Part shown: positions 1 to 10,327 of the stretch, piece by piece
Numbering within the stretch: position 1 is the first letter of the stretch
Layout: every line of letters begins with the position of its first letter
From: Pseudarthrobacter enclensis
Lineage (GTDB): Bacteria > Actinomycetota > Actinomycetes > Actinomycetales > Micrococcaceae
Direction: 5' to 3'
Length of the DNA: 64,000 nucleotides
NCBI RefSeq assembly: GCF_030811655.1
Contig: NZ_JAUSRE010000012.1
Span: 62,001-126,000, forward strand
Notes under the pieces: generated by a model
Seen by the model: only the letters and a program-made list of their open reading frames with translations
What the model was told of the DNA's origin: nothing
Database searches by the model: none
Made by a program: the position numbers and the translations under genes

Positions 1-95
1 CCCTGCGCACCGAGGACGGCAGCGACGTCAAGCCGGTCAAGGTCCCCAACGACGTGGTCACCGTTGCCGCTGAGCTGGGACTGGAAGAAAAATAG
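1..95 (+). CDS. thrC: Threonine synthase, C-terminal end (partial)
   Basis: An open frame enters from the left edge and stops with TAG at 93-95. It encodes about 31 residues ending ELGLEEK, which resembles the C-terminus of actinobacterial threonine synthase (PLP enzyme converting O-phosphohomoserine to threonine). The identification rests mainly on position: homoserine kinase begins only two bases after the stop, as expected for a thrC-thrB operon. The catalytic core lies outside the window, so the call is contextual. Confidence 0.75.
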   Translation, partial: LRTEDGSDVKPVKVPNDVVTVAAELGLEEK

Positions 96-97
96 CC

Positions 98-1072
98 TTG
101 GACACCACCTCGCAGGCCGCCGTCGGACTGCAACTCATCGAGCCGGGCCAGCGCGTCACCGTCCGCGTCCCCGCCACCACAGCCAACCTCGGTCCCGGGT
201 ATGACAGCCTGGGACTCGCGTTGGCGCTGCATGACACCCTCACGGTGGAAAGCCTGGACACGGACGAACTCGTGTTCGAGCTCAGCGGCGAGGGCGCGGA
301 CACGCTGCCGCGCGATGCCAGCCACCTGGTGGTCCGCGCCATGGACGCAGCCTTCGAGCGGCTGGGCTACCGCCACGGCGGCCTGAAAGTGACCGCCGTG
401 AACGTGAACCCGCACGGCCGGGGGTTGGGCTCCTCCGCCTCCGCCGTGGTGGCCGCCGTCTCCGCAGCCAATGCCATGGTGCCTGCCCGGAGCCAGCGCG
501 GAAAGGACTGGATCCTCCAGCTGACCAGCGAACTGGAAGGGCACCCGGACAACGTCGCACCTGCGATTTTCGGCGGACTGGCGCTGTCATGGCAGGACAG
601 TGAGCAGTACAGCAGCACCAGCGCCACCGTCGCCGGGTCGGTCATCCCCATCGTGGCGGTACCCGACTTTGAACTCTCCACCGAAGCCGCGCGCGCGCTG
701 TTGCCCGCATCGGTGGCACACCACGCCGCCGCTATGAATTCGGGAAGGGCTGCCCTGCTGATCCATGCGTTGACGCAGAAGCCCGAATTTTTGTTGCCCG
801 GCACGGAGGACTACCTCCACCAGAGCTACCGCGCAGAGGCCATGCGGCCCAGTGCAGCGCTCATCGCCGCGCTGCGCAACGCCGGTTACGCGGCCGTGGT
901 ATCCGGCGCCGGCCCGACCGTCCTGGTGCTGGCCAACGGGGAGGCCCAGGCCGCCAATGCCCTGGCCTTCATCGAGGCCTTCACTGCCAGGAACACGCCG
1001 GAAACAGGCTGGCGCGTGCTGAAGCTCGCAGTGGACGTCGAAGGTGCTAAGGTGGACTTGCACCGGCGGTAA
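98..1072 (+). CDS. thrB: Homoserine kinase
   Basis: Phosphorylates L-homoserine with ATP to give O-phosphohomoserine, the substrate of threonine synthase encoded just upstream. The 324-residue protein has GHMP-kinase features: an N-terminal VPATTANLGPGYDSLG segment, the glycine/serine-rich ATP loop GRGLGSSASAV at about residues 107-117, and the C-terminal VVSGAGPTVLVL motif. The TTG start lies two bases after the thrC stop, so translation is probably coupled; no better start is visible. Length is usual for the family. Cytoplasmic. Confidence 0.95.
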   Translation: MDTTSQAAVGLQLIEPGQRVTVRVPATTANLGPGYDSLGLALALHDTLTVESLDTDELVFELSGEGADTLPRDASHLVVRAMDAAFERLGYRHGGLKVTAVNVNPHGRGLGSSASAVVAAVSAANAMVPARSQRGKDWILQLTSELEGHPDNVAPAIFGGLALSWQDSEQYSSTSATVAGSVIPIVAVPDFELSTEAARALLPASVAHHAAAMNSGRAALLIHALTQKPEFLLPGTEDYLHQSYRAEAMRPSAALIAALRNAGYAAVVSGAGPTVLVLANGEAQAANALAFIEAFTARNTPETGWRVLKLAVDVEGAKVDLHRR

Positions 1073-1322
1073 TTCCGCCTATCTGATCTGCTCCTGCATT
1101 CAGTTGCTATTTGATCTACGACTGTGAATGTATTCCGGTGCCACCTGCTTGGTCTGTCGCAGGAATCTGCAGCATCCAACTGCCCCTGAACCGTCAGCCC
1201 GGCGTTGCGTCATTGGGCGCAGCGCAAGGTGAATCAGTATCCGGCCCTGCTGGCCGAAATCCAACCGGCAAGGCCGAAAAATCCCGGCTGCAGATCTGAA
1301 CTGCGGCCCAGATCAAATCATC

Positions 1323-1346
1323 GCGCCCAGCTCCCAGTCTGGGCGC
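1323..1346 (+). promoter_or_regulatory. Stem-loop in the rho leader
   Basis: A perfect 8-bp stem (GCGCCCAG at 1323-1330 with CTGGGCGC at 1339-1346) closes an 8-base loop and ends four bases before the purine-rich Shine-Dalgarno stretch at 1351-1362. The 296-base gap from 1073 to 1368 holds no gene that can be supported. rho leaders are autoregulated in other bacteria, so a control role is plausible but inferred. No T-run follows, so it is not a classical terminator. Confidence 0.4.
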
Positions 1347-1368
1347 CGTCGAGGGGGAAGGATCCTTC

Positions 1369-3501
<2,133 letters not shown>

Positions 3502-3541
3502 CTGAGTTCGGGGCGGGTGTGGAATTTTCGTGCGGCTGGGT

Positions 3542-3655
3542 GCCGCGCGGATTTTCCGCCCCCGCCCCTTCGCGTGCCGGCTCAGTCCTGACGGACGTGA
3601 GCCGCCACGCTTCGGCAGGCCCGATGCCACTCCCGGGGCGGAAAATCCGCGCGGC
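3542..3655 (+). repeat. Nested inverted repeat between rho and prfA
   Basis: Outer arms of 21 bases at 3542-3562 and 3635-3655 are perfectly complementary. Inside them a second hairpin, roughly 3574-3610, pairs GCGTG and CGGCTCA with TGAGCCG and CACGC and closes with GTCC-TGAC-GGAC. The whole can fold into a long two-level structure. No T-tract follows, so it may be a Rho-type or structural 3' end, or a dispersed repeat unit. In mycobacteria rpmE lies between rho and prfA; here there is no rpmE and this repeat fills the gap. Confidence 0.8.
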
Positions 3656-3700
3656 TTCCGTTGGTTACCGTCCTGCTTCGCGCCCTGCTTGTGGCATTAC

Positions 3701-3716
3701 TAGACTTGTACAAGTC
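3701..3716 (+). promoter_or_regulatory. Promoter-like TAGACT with overlapping 14-bp palindrome upstream of prfA
   Basis: TAGACT at 3701-3706 is a plausible -10 hexamer. It overlaps GACTTGTACAAGTC (3703-3716), a perfect palindrome that would sit at the transcription start. prfA then has its own AGAGG ribosome-binding site at about 3720-3724. The layout resembles a repressor operator, but no regulator is identified. Confidence 0.4.
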
Positions 3717-3731
3717 GAAAGAGGTTTATAG

Positions 3732-4805
3732 ATGTTTGAGTCCGTACAGGGCCTGCTTGATGAGCATGACTCCATCCAGGCACAGCTGGGCGATCCTGCT
3801 GTTTACGCCGACCAGCGGCTTGCCAGGAAGCTCGGACGGCGGTCGGCTCAGCTCAACGGCATTGTTGACGCGTACCACAAGTGGGAAGGGCTGCGGGATG
3901 ATCTTGCTGCCGCCAAGGAAATGGCTGCCGAGGATCCCGAGTTCGCTGCCGAGGTGCCCGAACTGGAAGCTTCGCTCGAGGTCGCTGCGGCCAAGCTGCG
4001 CCGCCTGCTGATTCCCCGCGATCCGGATGATGCCCGCAATGTGATCCTTGAAGTCAAGGGTGGCGAAGGCGGCGACGAGGCTGCCCTGTTCGCCGGCGAC
4101 CTGCTGCGCATGTACACCCGCTACGCCGAGTCCCGCGGCTGGAAGACCGAGATCATTTCCGCCACCGAATCGGATCTTGGCGGGTACAAGGACGTCCAGA
4201 TGGCCGTCAAGGGCAACTCAAACGACCCCGCCGAGGGCGTATACGCCCGGCTCAAGTTCGAAGGCGGCGTGCACCGCGTCCAGCGCGTGCCTGTGACCGA
4301 GTCCCAGGGCCGCATCCACACCTCCGCCGCCGGCGTGCTCGTCCTGCCCGAGGTTGACGAGCCGGAAGAGCTCGAGATCAACCAGAACGACCTCAAGATC
4401 GACGTGTACCGGTCCTCGGGCCCGGGCGGCCAGTCGGTGAACACTACGGACTCCGCGGTCCGCATCACCCACCTTCCCACCGGCATCGTGGTGGCCATGC
4501 AGAACGAGAAGTCCCAGCTGCAGAACCGTGAGGCCGGCATGCGCGTCCTGCGTGCCCGCATCCTGGCACACCAGCAGGAACAGATCGACGCCGCCAACTC
4601 GGAACAGCGCAAGTCGCAGATCCGCACCATGGACCGCTCGGAGCGCATCCGCACCTACAATTACCCGGAAAACCGGATCGCGGACCACCGCACCGGATAC
4701 AAGGCCTACAACCTGGACCAGGTCATGAACGGTGACCTGGAGCCCGTCATCCAGTCCGCGATCGAGATGGACGAGCAGGCCCGGCTGGACGCCATCGGCG
4801 ACTGA
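3732..4805 (+). CDS. prfA: Peptide chain release factor 1
   Basis: Recognises UAA and UAG stop codons and triggers peptidyl-tRNA hydrolysis. The 357-residue length is typical of RF1. The universally conserved GGQ motif is at residues 232-234 (SGPGGQSVN) and the stop-codon-reading tripeptide is PVT at 187-189, the RF1 PxT type rather than the SPF of RF2. ATG start at 3732 with AGAGG upstream. Followed after 14 bases by prmC, whose product methylates the GGQ glutamine, a conserved functional pairing. Confidence 0.98.
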   Translation: MFESVQGLLDEHDSIQAQLGDPAVYADQRLARKLGRRSAQLNGIVDAYHKWEGLRDDLAAAKEMAAEDPEFAAEVPELEASLEVAAAKLRRLLIPRDPDDARNVILEVKGGEGGDEAALFAGDLLRMYTRYAESRGWKTEIISATESDLGGYKDVQMAVKGNSNDPAEGVYARLKFEGGVHRVQRVPVTESQGRIHTSAAGVLVLPEVDEPEELEINQNDLKIDVYRSSGPGGQSVNTTDSAVRITHLPTGIVVAMQNEKSQLQNREAGMRVLRARILAHQQEQIDAANSEQRKSQIRTMDRSERIRTYNYPENRIADHRTGYKAYNLDQVMNGDLEPVIQSAIEMDEQARLDAIGD

Positions 4806-4819
4806 CCGGAACGTCCACC

Positions 4820-5719
4820 ATGACCGAGCCCAAGCACGCAGCCCCCGCACGGACCCTCGCTGCAGCGGTCCGCGAGGCTGCCGCCCTCCTTGCCGAGGCC
4901 GGCGTGCCCAGCCCGCGGGCCGATGCCGAGCTGCTGGCAGACCACCTCCTGAATGTCGGACTGGGCCGGCTGCGCTCCCTCATGCTCGGTGATACCCCGG
5001 AGCCCGAGGGGTATGCCGGGCTCGTGGCCGAACGGGCCCGCCGTATTCCACTGCAGCACATCACCGGAGTGGCGCATTTCCGCTATCTGGAACTGGCGGT
5101 GGGGCCCGGGGTCTTCATTCCCCGTCCCGAGACGGAATCCGTGGTCCAGCTGGCCATCGACCACGTCCGGGGCGTGGACGGCCCGCGCATCGTGGACCTC
5201 GGCACGGGCTCCGGTGCCATTGCCGGGTCCCTCGCCACCGAGGTGCCCGGGGCGGAGGTGCACGCCGTGGAGTTCAGTCCGTTCGCGCACGCCTGGGCAG
5301 CGAAAAACCTTGACCCTCTGGGCGTGCACCTCATCCTTGGGGACCTGCGGGACGCCTTTCCGGAACTCAACGGAACTGTCGACGTCGTGGTTTCCAACCC
5401 GCCCTACATCCCCGCCGAAGCCATCCCCAATGAACCCGAAGTAGCGCTGCACGATCCACCCGAGGCTTTGTACGGCGGGGGAGCGGACGGCATGGACCTT
5501 CCGACGGCGGCAGCGGCCTCAGCGGCCCGCCTGCTGCGCCCTGGGGGCTACTTCGTCATGGAACACGCAGAAGTCCAGGCCGGCTGGATTGCGGCCATGC
5601 TTGCAAGGACCGGACCCTGGACAGCCATCACCACTCACTTGGACCTCAACGGCAGGGAACGCGCCACCAGCGCCGTGCTCGTTGAGGAGTCCGCACGGAA
5701 TGAAAGAATGGGCCAGTGA
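4820..5719 (+). CDS. prmC: Release factor glutamine methyltransferase
   Basis: SAM-dependent N5-methylation of the GGQ glutamine in release factors. 299 residues with an N-terminal helical substrate domain (AAALLAEAGVPSPRADAELL), the SAM-binding motif VDLGTGSGAIAGSLA, and the catalytic NPPY at residues 193-196. Encoded directly after its substrate prfA. Its TGA overlaps the GTG of the next gene by four bases, so the two are probably translationally coupled. Cytoplasmic, length normal. Confidence 0.96.
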   Translation: MTEPKHAAPARTLAAAVREAAALLAEAGVPSPRADAELLADHLLNVGLGRLRSLMLGDTPEPEGYAGLVAERARRIPLQHITGVAHFRYLELAVGPGVFIPRPETESVVQLAIDHVRGVDGPRIVDLGTGSGAIAGSLATEVPGAEVHAVEFSPFAHAWAAKNLDPLGVHLILGDLRDAFPELNGTVDVVVSNPPYIPAEAIPNEPEVALHDPPEALYGGGADGMDLPTAAAASAARLLRPGGYFVMEHAEVQAGWIAAMLARTGPWTAITTHLDLNGRERATSAVLVEESARNERMGQ

Positions 5720-6477
5720 CCACAACTTATGACTGCAGCATCGACGACGAGCGGGCCCGGGGCCTGGAACACGCCCAGCGCGCCATCAGCGAGAATAAGT
5801 GCGTCGTGCTCCCCACGGACACGGTTTATGGGATCGGCGCGGACGCGTTCTCGCCGCAGGCCGTCACCATGCTGCTGGTTTCCAAGGGACGCAGCCGCAC
5901 CATGCCGCCGCCCGTCCTGATTCCGCGCATCAATGCCCTGGACGGCCTTGCCACCGAGGTTTCGGCTGACGCCCGCAAACTGGCCGAAGCCTTCTGGCCC
6001 GGCGGCCTGACCCTGATCCTGCACGCGCAGCCGTCGCTCGACTGGGACCTTGGCGAAACCAAGGGGACAGTTGCGCTGCGCATGCCCGCCGACGAGGTGG
6101 CCCTGGAGCTGCTGACCCTGACGGGACCACTTGCCGTCTCCTCCGCCAACCGCACCGGCCAGGCCCCGGCCCAGACTGCCGCGGCGGCACGCGAGCAGCT
6201 CGCCGACTCGGTGGAGGTCTACCTGGAAGGCGGCCCCCGGCCGCTGGAGGGCGAAGCCGGGGTCCCGTCAACCATCGTGGATGCCACCGGTCCCGTCCTG
6301 CGCGTAGTCCGCGACGGTGCAGTCAGCCTGGAGCGGCTGCGCGAGCACGTTCCCGGCGTCCTTGGCTTGGGTGAGGTCCCCACGGCGTCCGAGGAACCGG
6401 CACCGGGGACGGACCCTGAGGCAACCAGCGCAGGCAGCACCGCCGTCAGCGACGCTGACAGAGTTGCGGGAAACTGA
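5716..6477 (+). CDS. tsaC: L-threonylcarbamoyladenylate synthase (Sua5/YciO/YrdC family)
   Basis: Makes threonylcarbamoyl-AMP from threonine, bicarbonate and ATP, the first step of the t6A37 tRNA modification. The YrdC fold is clear: CVVLPTDTVYGIGADAF, the KGRSRTMPPPVLI segment, LAVSSANRTGQ, and GVPSTIVDATG. The core ends near residue 215; the remaining 38 residues are a low-complexity Pro/Glu/Ala tail without the Sua5 C-terminal domain. GTG start overlaps prmC by four bases. The neighbourhood matches the prmC-ywlC arrangement of mycobacteria. Confidence 0.93.
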   Translation: MTTTYDCSIDDERARGLEHAQRAISENKCVVLPTDTVYGIGADAFSPQAVTMLLVSKGRSRTMPPPVLIPRINALDGLATEVSADARKLAEAFWPGGLTLILHAQPSLDWDLGETKGTVALRMPADEVALELLTLTGPLAVSSANRTGQAPAQTAAAAREQLADSVEVYLEGGPRPLEGEAGVPSTIVDATGPVLRVVRDGAVSLERLREHVPGVLGLGEVPTASEEPAPGTDPEATSAGSTAVSDADRVAGN

Positions 6478-6478
6478 C

Positions 6479-7390
6479 GTGCAGCCCAAAGTCGCCGTTG
6501 CTGCCGTAACCTTCGACCGCCACGAAGAACTGGCCCTGCTCCTGAAGGGCCTGGCCACGCAAACAGCGCCGATCCATTCCATCGCCCTGGTGGATTCCGG
6601 TACGGTCCCGGCCCGCGACGTGGTCACGTCCGGGGGAGCGGAGAACATCAACTACCTCCGCTCCGAGGCCAACCTGGGCGGTGCCGGGGGTTTTGCCTAC
6701 GCGATCCTGGCGGCCATGGCCAGCGGCGCGGAGTGGATCTGGCTGATGGACGACGACGGCCATCCGGAGGATGCCACCTGCCTGGCCGAACTGCTCCAGG
6801 CCGCGGAGGAGCACCAGTTGGACATCATCAGCCCGCTGGTGGCGGCTACGGCGGACCCCAACCGGCTGTCCTTCAATTTCCGCATCAACGGACTCCTGAC
6901 CAACGACCGCTCCCGCCTTGCACCTATGGGCTACCTTCCGGACATGGTCCACTTTTTCAACGGTGCGCTGATCCGGACCGAAGTCTTTTACAAAATCGGC
7001 ATTCCGGACGTCAAGTTCTTCATCCGCGGGGATGAAGTGGACTTCCTTTCCCGGGTGAAAAAGGCCGGCCTCAAGTACGGGACACTCGCCACGGTGGCCG
7101 TCCGGCACCCCGCCACCTGGACGGAAATGAAGCCCATCTTTGGCGGCTTCATCACTCCCGTCATTCCCGAAGGGGAGTTCAAGCGCTACTGCTACTTCCG
7201 CAACCGGGGCTATTTGACCCGCAAATACCGGAACCTGCGCTGGTTCAGCGCAGACATCGTCGGCTTCCCCTACTTCTTCCTGAAGAGCGGCGACTTACGG
7301 GGCCTGGCCCACTGGTTTGGCGCCTACTCAACCGGCTTCCGCGGCAAGGGCTTCGGCTCCCCCGCGGAACTGATGTCCGGCAGGAACTAG
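6479..7390 (+). CDS. Family 2 glycosyltransferase
   Basis: A GT-A inverting glycosyltransferase of about 303 residues. It opens with VAVAAVTFDRHEELALLLKG, carries the nucleotide-sugar region NLGGAGGFAYAI, and the metal-binding WLMDDDGHPE at about residue 84. The end of the domain resembles galactofuranosyl- and rhamnosyltransferases (RYCYFRNRGYLTRKYRNLRW). I place the start at GTG 6479, one base after the tsaC stop, because an earlier in-frame start would run through tsaC and adds no homologous sequence. Likely acts at the cytoplasmic face on an envelope polysaccharide; sugar and acceptor cannot be told. Confidence 0.88.
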   Translation: MQPKVAVAAVTFDRHEELALLLKGLATQTAPIHSIALVDSGTVPARDVVTSGGAENINYLRSEANLGGAGGFAYAILAAMASGAEWIWLMDDDGHPEDATCLAELLQAAEEHQLDIISPLVAATADPNRLSFNFRINGLLTNDRSRLAPMGYLPDMVHFFNGALIRTEVFYKIGIPDVKFFIRGDEVDFLSRVKKAGLKYGTLATVAVRHPATWTEMKPIFGGFITPVIPEGEFKRYCYFRNRGYLTRKYRNLRWFSADIVGFPYFFLKSGDLRGLAHWFGAYSTGFRGKGFGSPAELMSGRN

Positions 7391-7396
7391 GCCCGC

Positions 7397-8359
7397 GTGG
7401 AGAACCTGTACGCCGTCGTCGTCACCTACAACCGCGCAGATTTCCTGCGCAACCTGCTGGACTCCTTTGCCCGGCTGAACACCCCGCCGACGCACATCCT
7501 CGTGGTGGACAATGCCAGTACCGACCACACGGCGGGGGTCGTGGCGGACGCCATCAGCGGCCAGGGCCCGCGGATCCAGTACGAGCGGCTGGACCGGAAT
7601 GCCGGCGGGGCCGGTGGCTTCTCGCGCGGCGTGGAGCTGGCGCTCGAGTCGGGCGCCGAATGGCTGTGGCTGATGGACGACGACGTCGAAGTCCTTCCCG
7701 GCGCCGTTGAAGCACTGGACAAGTTCACCGCGGACTACTCCTGCATGATCGGCCGCCGGTACGACGCCAACGGCAAACCGTTCTTCTGGCAGCATCACTT
7801 CGTCGAGGCGCTGGGCATCTTCCTGCCGGTCTCGCGCGACGTGTTCAAGCATTCAGACGTATTCCGCACCAATGTGGGCAACTTCGAGGGCATGCTGGTC
7901 AAGGCCTCGGTGGTCCGGGACATCGGGCTGCCGGACCCGCGCTTCTTCATCACCTGGGATGACCTGATTTACGGCTGGCTGGCCGCGCAGCGCACTCCGG
8001 TGGTGTACGTCAACGCTTTCGTGATCAGGAAGGTCCGTGCGCAGCGGCAGGTTGATTTGGGGCTGCGCCACCTCAACGACTCGTCTGACCTGAGCCGCCG
8101 TTATGTAATGCGCAACCGCGGGCACGTGGCGCACTACCTGAAGGCCTACGGCAAGTACAACCGGGCCGGTTTCGCGGCCGGGACTGCCCTGACGTTCCTG
8201 AAGGAAATGGTCCGGCTGATGCTCGTGGAGCGGACGCTCAAAGGCACCGGTGCACTGTGGCAGGGGTGGCGTGAATCGCGCGCGATCCTGGCCGACACGG
8301 GATGGAAACCCATGCCGCCGCTGCCGGCGCATCCGGGAAGCGGCAGCCAAAGAGTTTAG
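7397..8359 (+). CDS. Family 2 glycosyltransferase, GlfT1/rhamnosyltransferase-like
   Basis: 320 residues, related to the preceding gene: YAVVVTYNRADFLRNLLDS at the N-terminus, NAGGAGGFSRGVE, and the DDD metal site in WLWLMDDDVEVLPGA. The second half has the FITWDDLIYGWLAAQRT segment with acidic and aromatic residues typical of polymer-extending galactofuranosyl/rhamnosyl transferases, and ends with a basic amphipathic tail. GTG start six bases after the previous stop. The two probably act successively on one glycan. Confidence 0.88.
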   Translation: MENLYAVVVTYNRADFLRNLLDSFARLNTPPTHILVVDNASTDHTAGVVADAISGQGPRIQYERLDRNAGGAGGFSRGVELALESGAEWLWLMDDDVEVLPGAVEALDKFTADYSCMIGRRYDANGKPFFWQHHFVEALGIFLPVSRDVFKHSDVFRTNVGNFEGMLVKASVVRDIGLPDPRFFITWDDLIYGWLAAQRTPVVYVNAFVIRKVRAQRQVDLGLRHLNDSSDLSRRYVMRNRGHVAHYLKAYGKYNRAGFAAGTALTFLKEMVRLMLVERTLKGTGALWQGWRESRAILADTGWKPMPPLPAHPGSGSQRV

Positions 8360-8446
8360 TATCGTTCTAGGCCCCGACGCCGTCCGACGGTTTTTGCGGC
8401 GGGGATTTTTGAAACAGGCGCTGGCCGCCGTGGTAGTGGAAGTCGG

Positions 8447-10327
8447 TTGCATCTTCTGTTGAGTACAAAATCTGAAACGCGCGCACCTGCCGCTGTACGG
8501 GACGAGAAGCCCGCCCTCTGGATCTGGATCCAGCTCTTCCTGGACTCCATGTCGTGGGTCGTGGCCATCGTCCTGGCGTTGCTGCTGCGCTACGAGATGG
8601 GCATCCGGGTCGAACAGTTCGCGGGCGCATTCGCCGTGGCCGCCATCGCCGTCGTCGTGCAAATGCTCGCCGGCTACTCCCTGGCTCTCTACCGCGGCCG
8701 CTACCCGTTTGGCAGCTTCCAGGAGGCCCGGGCACTGGTAATCGTCACCGTTATCGTGGCCGCTTCCATCACGGCCAGCCTGCTGGTGCTGTACGAGGCC
8801 ATCAACATTGGCCGCAGCGTGGGCCTTATCGCCTTCCCGTTCGCCTGCCTTTTCATGGCCGCCACCAGGTACGCCAAGCGCCTCTATGTGGAAAGCCGGA
8901 CCCGGCCAGCGGACGGCGCACAGAACACCCTTGTTTACGGCGCAGGGTTCCTCGGCAACTCGCTGGTGACCAGGATGCTGCAGGACCCCGACTCGCCTTA
9001 CTTCCCCGTCGGACTGATCGACGACGACCCAACCAAGAAGCACCTCCGGCTTTCCGGAGTGCAGGTGCAGGGCCGGGGAGACGACCTGCCGGCCATCATC
9101 CGGCGCACCCGGGCCAAGGTCCTGGTCCTCGCTTTCGCCAACGTCGAAGCCGGCCTGGTACGGCGCATTTCCGATGCCGTGGCCGGCCTGAATGTCCGCG
9201 TCCTGGTGCTGCCCCCGCTGCGGGACATGCTCGGCAGCGGGACTCCGGCCGGGTTTTCTGACTTCCGGGATGTAGCCGTTGAAGACCTGATTGGGCGCCG
9301 TCCGGTTGACATCAAAGTCGATGAGATTGCGGGCTACATCACCGGGAAGCGGGTCCTGGTCACGGGGGCGGGCGGATCGATCGGCTCCGAGCTCTGCCGC
9401 CAGATCGTACAGTTCAGCCCCGCCGAACTGATCATGCTGGACCACGACGAAACCGGCCTGCAACAAACCCAAATTTCCATCACCGGCCGCGGCCTGCTGG
9501 CCGGGCGCGACACTGTCCTCGCCAACATCCGCGACGGGGAAGCGCTGCAGGCAATTTTTGCTGACCGGCGCCCCGAGGTGGTGTTCCACGCGGCAGCGCT
9601 CAAACACGCGCCACTGCTGCAGCAGTATCCTGTGGAAGCCTGGAAGACCAACGTCTGCGGCACGCTGAACGTACTGCGCGCCGCCCAGCATGCCGGTGTT
9701 TCACACTTCGTCAACATCTCCACGGACAAGGCCGCGAACCCCACCACAGCGCTTGGCCACTCCAAGCGGGTAGCCGAAAAGCTCACCGCCTGGATGGCTG
9801 GCCAGACCCAGCGGAAGTTCGTCTCCGTCCGGTTCGGCAACGTTATGGGCAGCCGGGGGTCGATGCTTCCCCTCTTTACCGAGCAGATCCGCGTGGGGGG
9901 TCCGGTGACGGTCACCGACCCGGACGTCACCCGCTTTTTCATGACAATCCCGGAGGCCTGCCAGCTGGTCATCCAGGCCGGTGCCATCGGCGCGGGCGGC
10001 GACGTCCTGATCCTGGACATGGGTGAACCCGTGCGCATCCTGGACGTGGCACAGCGGATGATCGCCATGTCCGGCAAGGATGTGGAGATCATCTATACGG
10101 GGCTGCGGCCCGGCGAGAAACTGCATGAAGTGCTGGTGGGCGCGGGGGAGCTGGACGAGCGTCCCCTGCATCCGAAAATCTCCCACACCAAGGCAACCGA
10201 GCAGGATCCGGACAAACTGGACCTCAACGTCTGGCTGGCCCGCTGCGAGGCGGAACAGGGCGCCAGTATTGGCGATATTCCGGATGACGAGGCCGACGAC
10301 GCGGGTCCGGTCAGGGTGGCGTCATGA
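8447..10327 (+). CDS. Polysaccharide biosynthesis protein, membrane-bound NDP-sugar 4,6-dehydratase/epimerase (CapD/FlaA1/PglF type)
   Basis: Converts a UDP-activated sugar, probably UDP-GlcNAc, to a keto or deoxy derivative at the membrane. Residues 20-140 contain four hydrophobic segments. A CoA-binding-like Rossmann region with GAGFLGNSLVTRML follows, then the extended SDR domain with GAGGSIGSELCRQI and the catalytic-region STDKAANPTTALGHSKRVAEK. The usual YxxxK tyrosine is replaced, as is normal for this subfamily. 626 residues, full length. The start is uncertain between TTG 8447 and in-frame TTG 8459, and neither has a strong ribosome site. Overlaps the next gene by four bases (ATGA). 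Confidence 0.92.
   Translation: MHLLLSTKSETRAPAAVRDEKPALWIWIQLFLDSMSWVVAIVLALLLRYEMGIRVEQFAGAFAVAAIAVVVQMLAGYSLALYRGRYPFGSFQEARALVIVTVIVAASITASLLVLYEAINIGRSVGLIAFPFACLFMAATRYAKRLYVESRTRPADGAQNTLVYGAGFLGNSLVTRMLQDPDSPYFPVGLIDDDPTKKHLRLSGVQVQGRGDDLPAIIRRTRAKVLVLAFANVEAGLVRRISDAVAGLNVRVLVLPPLRDMLGSGTPAGFSDFRDVAVEDLIGRRPVDIKVDEIAGYITGKRVLVTGAGGSIGSELCRQIVQFSPAELIMLDHDETGLQQTQISITGRGLLAGRDTVLANIRDGEALQAIFADRRPEVVFHAAALKHAPLLQQYPVEAWKTNVCGTLNVLRAAQHAGVSHFVNISTDKAANPTTALGHSKRVAEKLTAWMAGQTQRKFVSVRFGNVMGSRGSMLPLFTEQIRVGGPVTVTDPDVTRFFMTIPEACQLVIQAGAIGAGGDVLILDMGEPVRILDVAQRMIAMSGKDVEIIYTGLRPGEKLHEVLVGAGELDERPLHPKISHTKATEQDPDKLDLNVWLARCEAEQGASIGDIPDDEADDAGPVRVAS

Noticed and set aside
1111..1299. 62-codon open frame in the rho leader
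   Set aside because: No ribosome site, no family resemblance and atypical composition; it looks like chance open frame.
7853..9691. Very long reverse-strand open frame over the glycan genes
   Set aside because: High GC content creates long antisense frames; the plus-strand products have clear domains, this one none.
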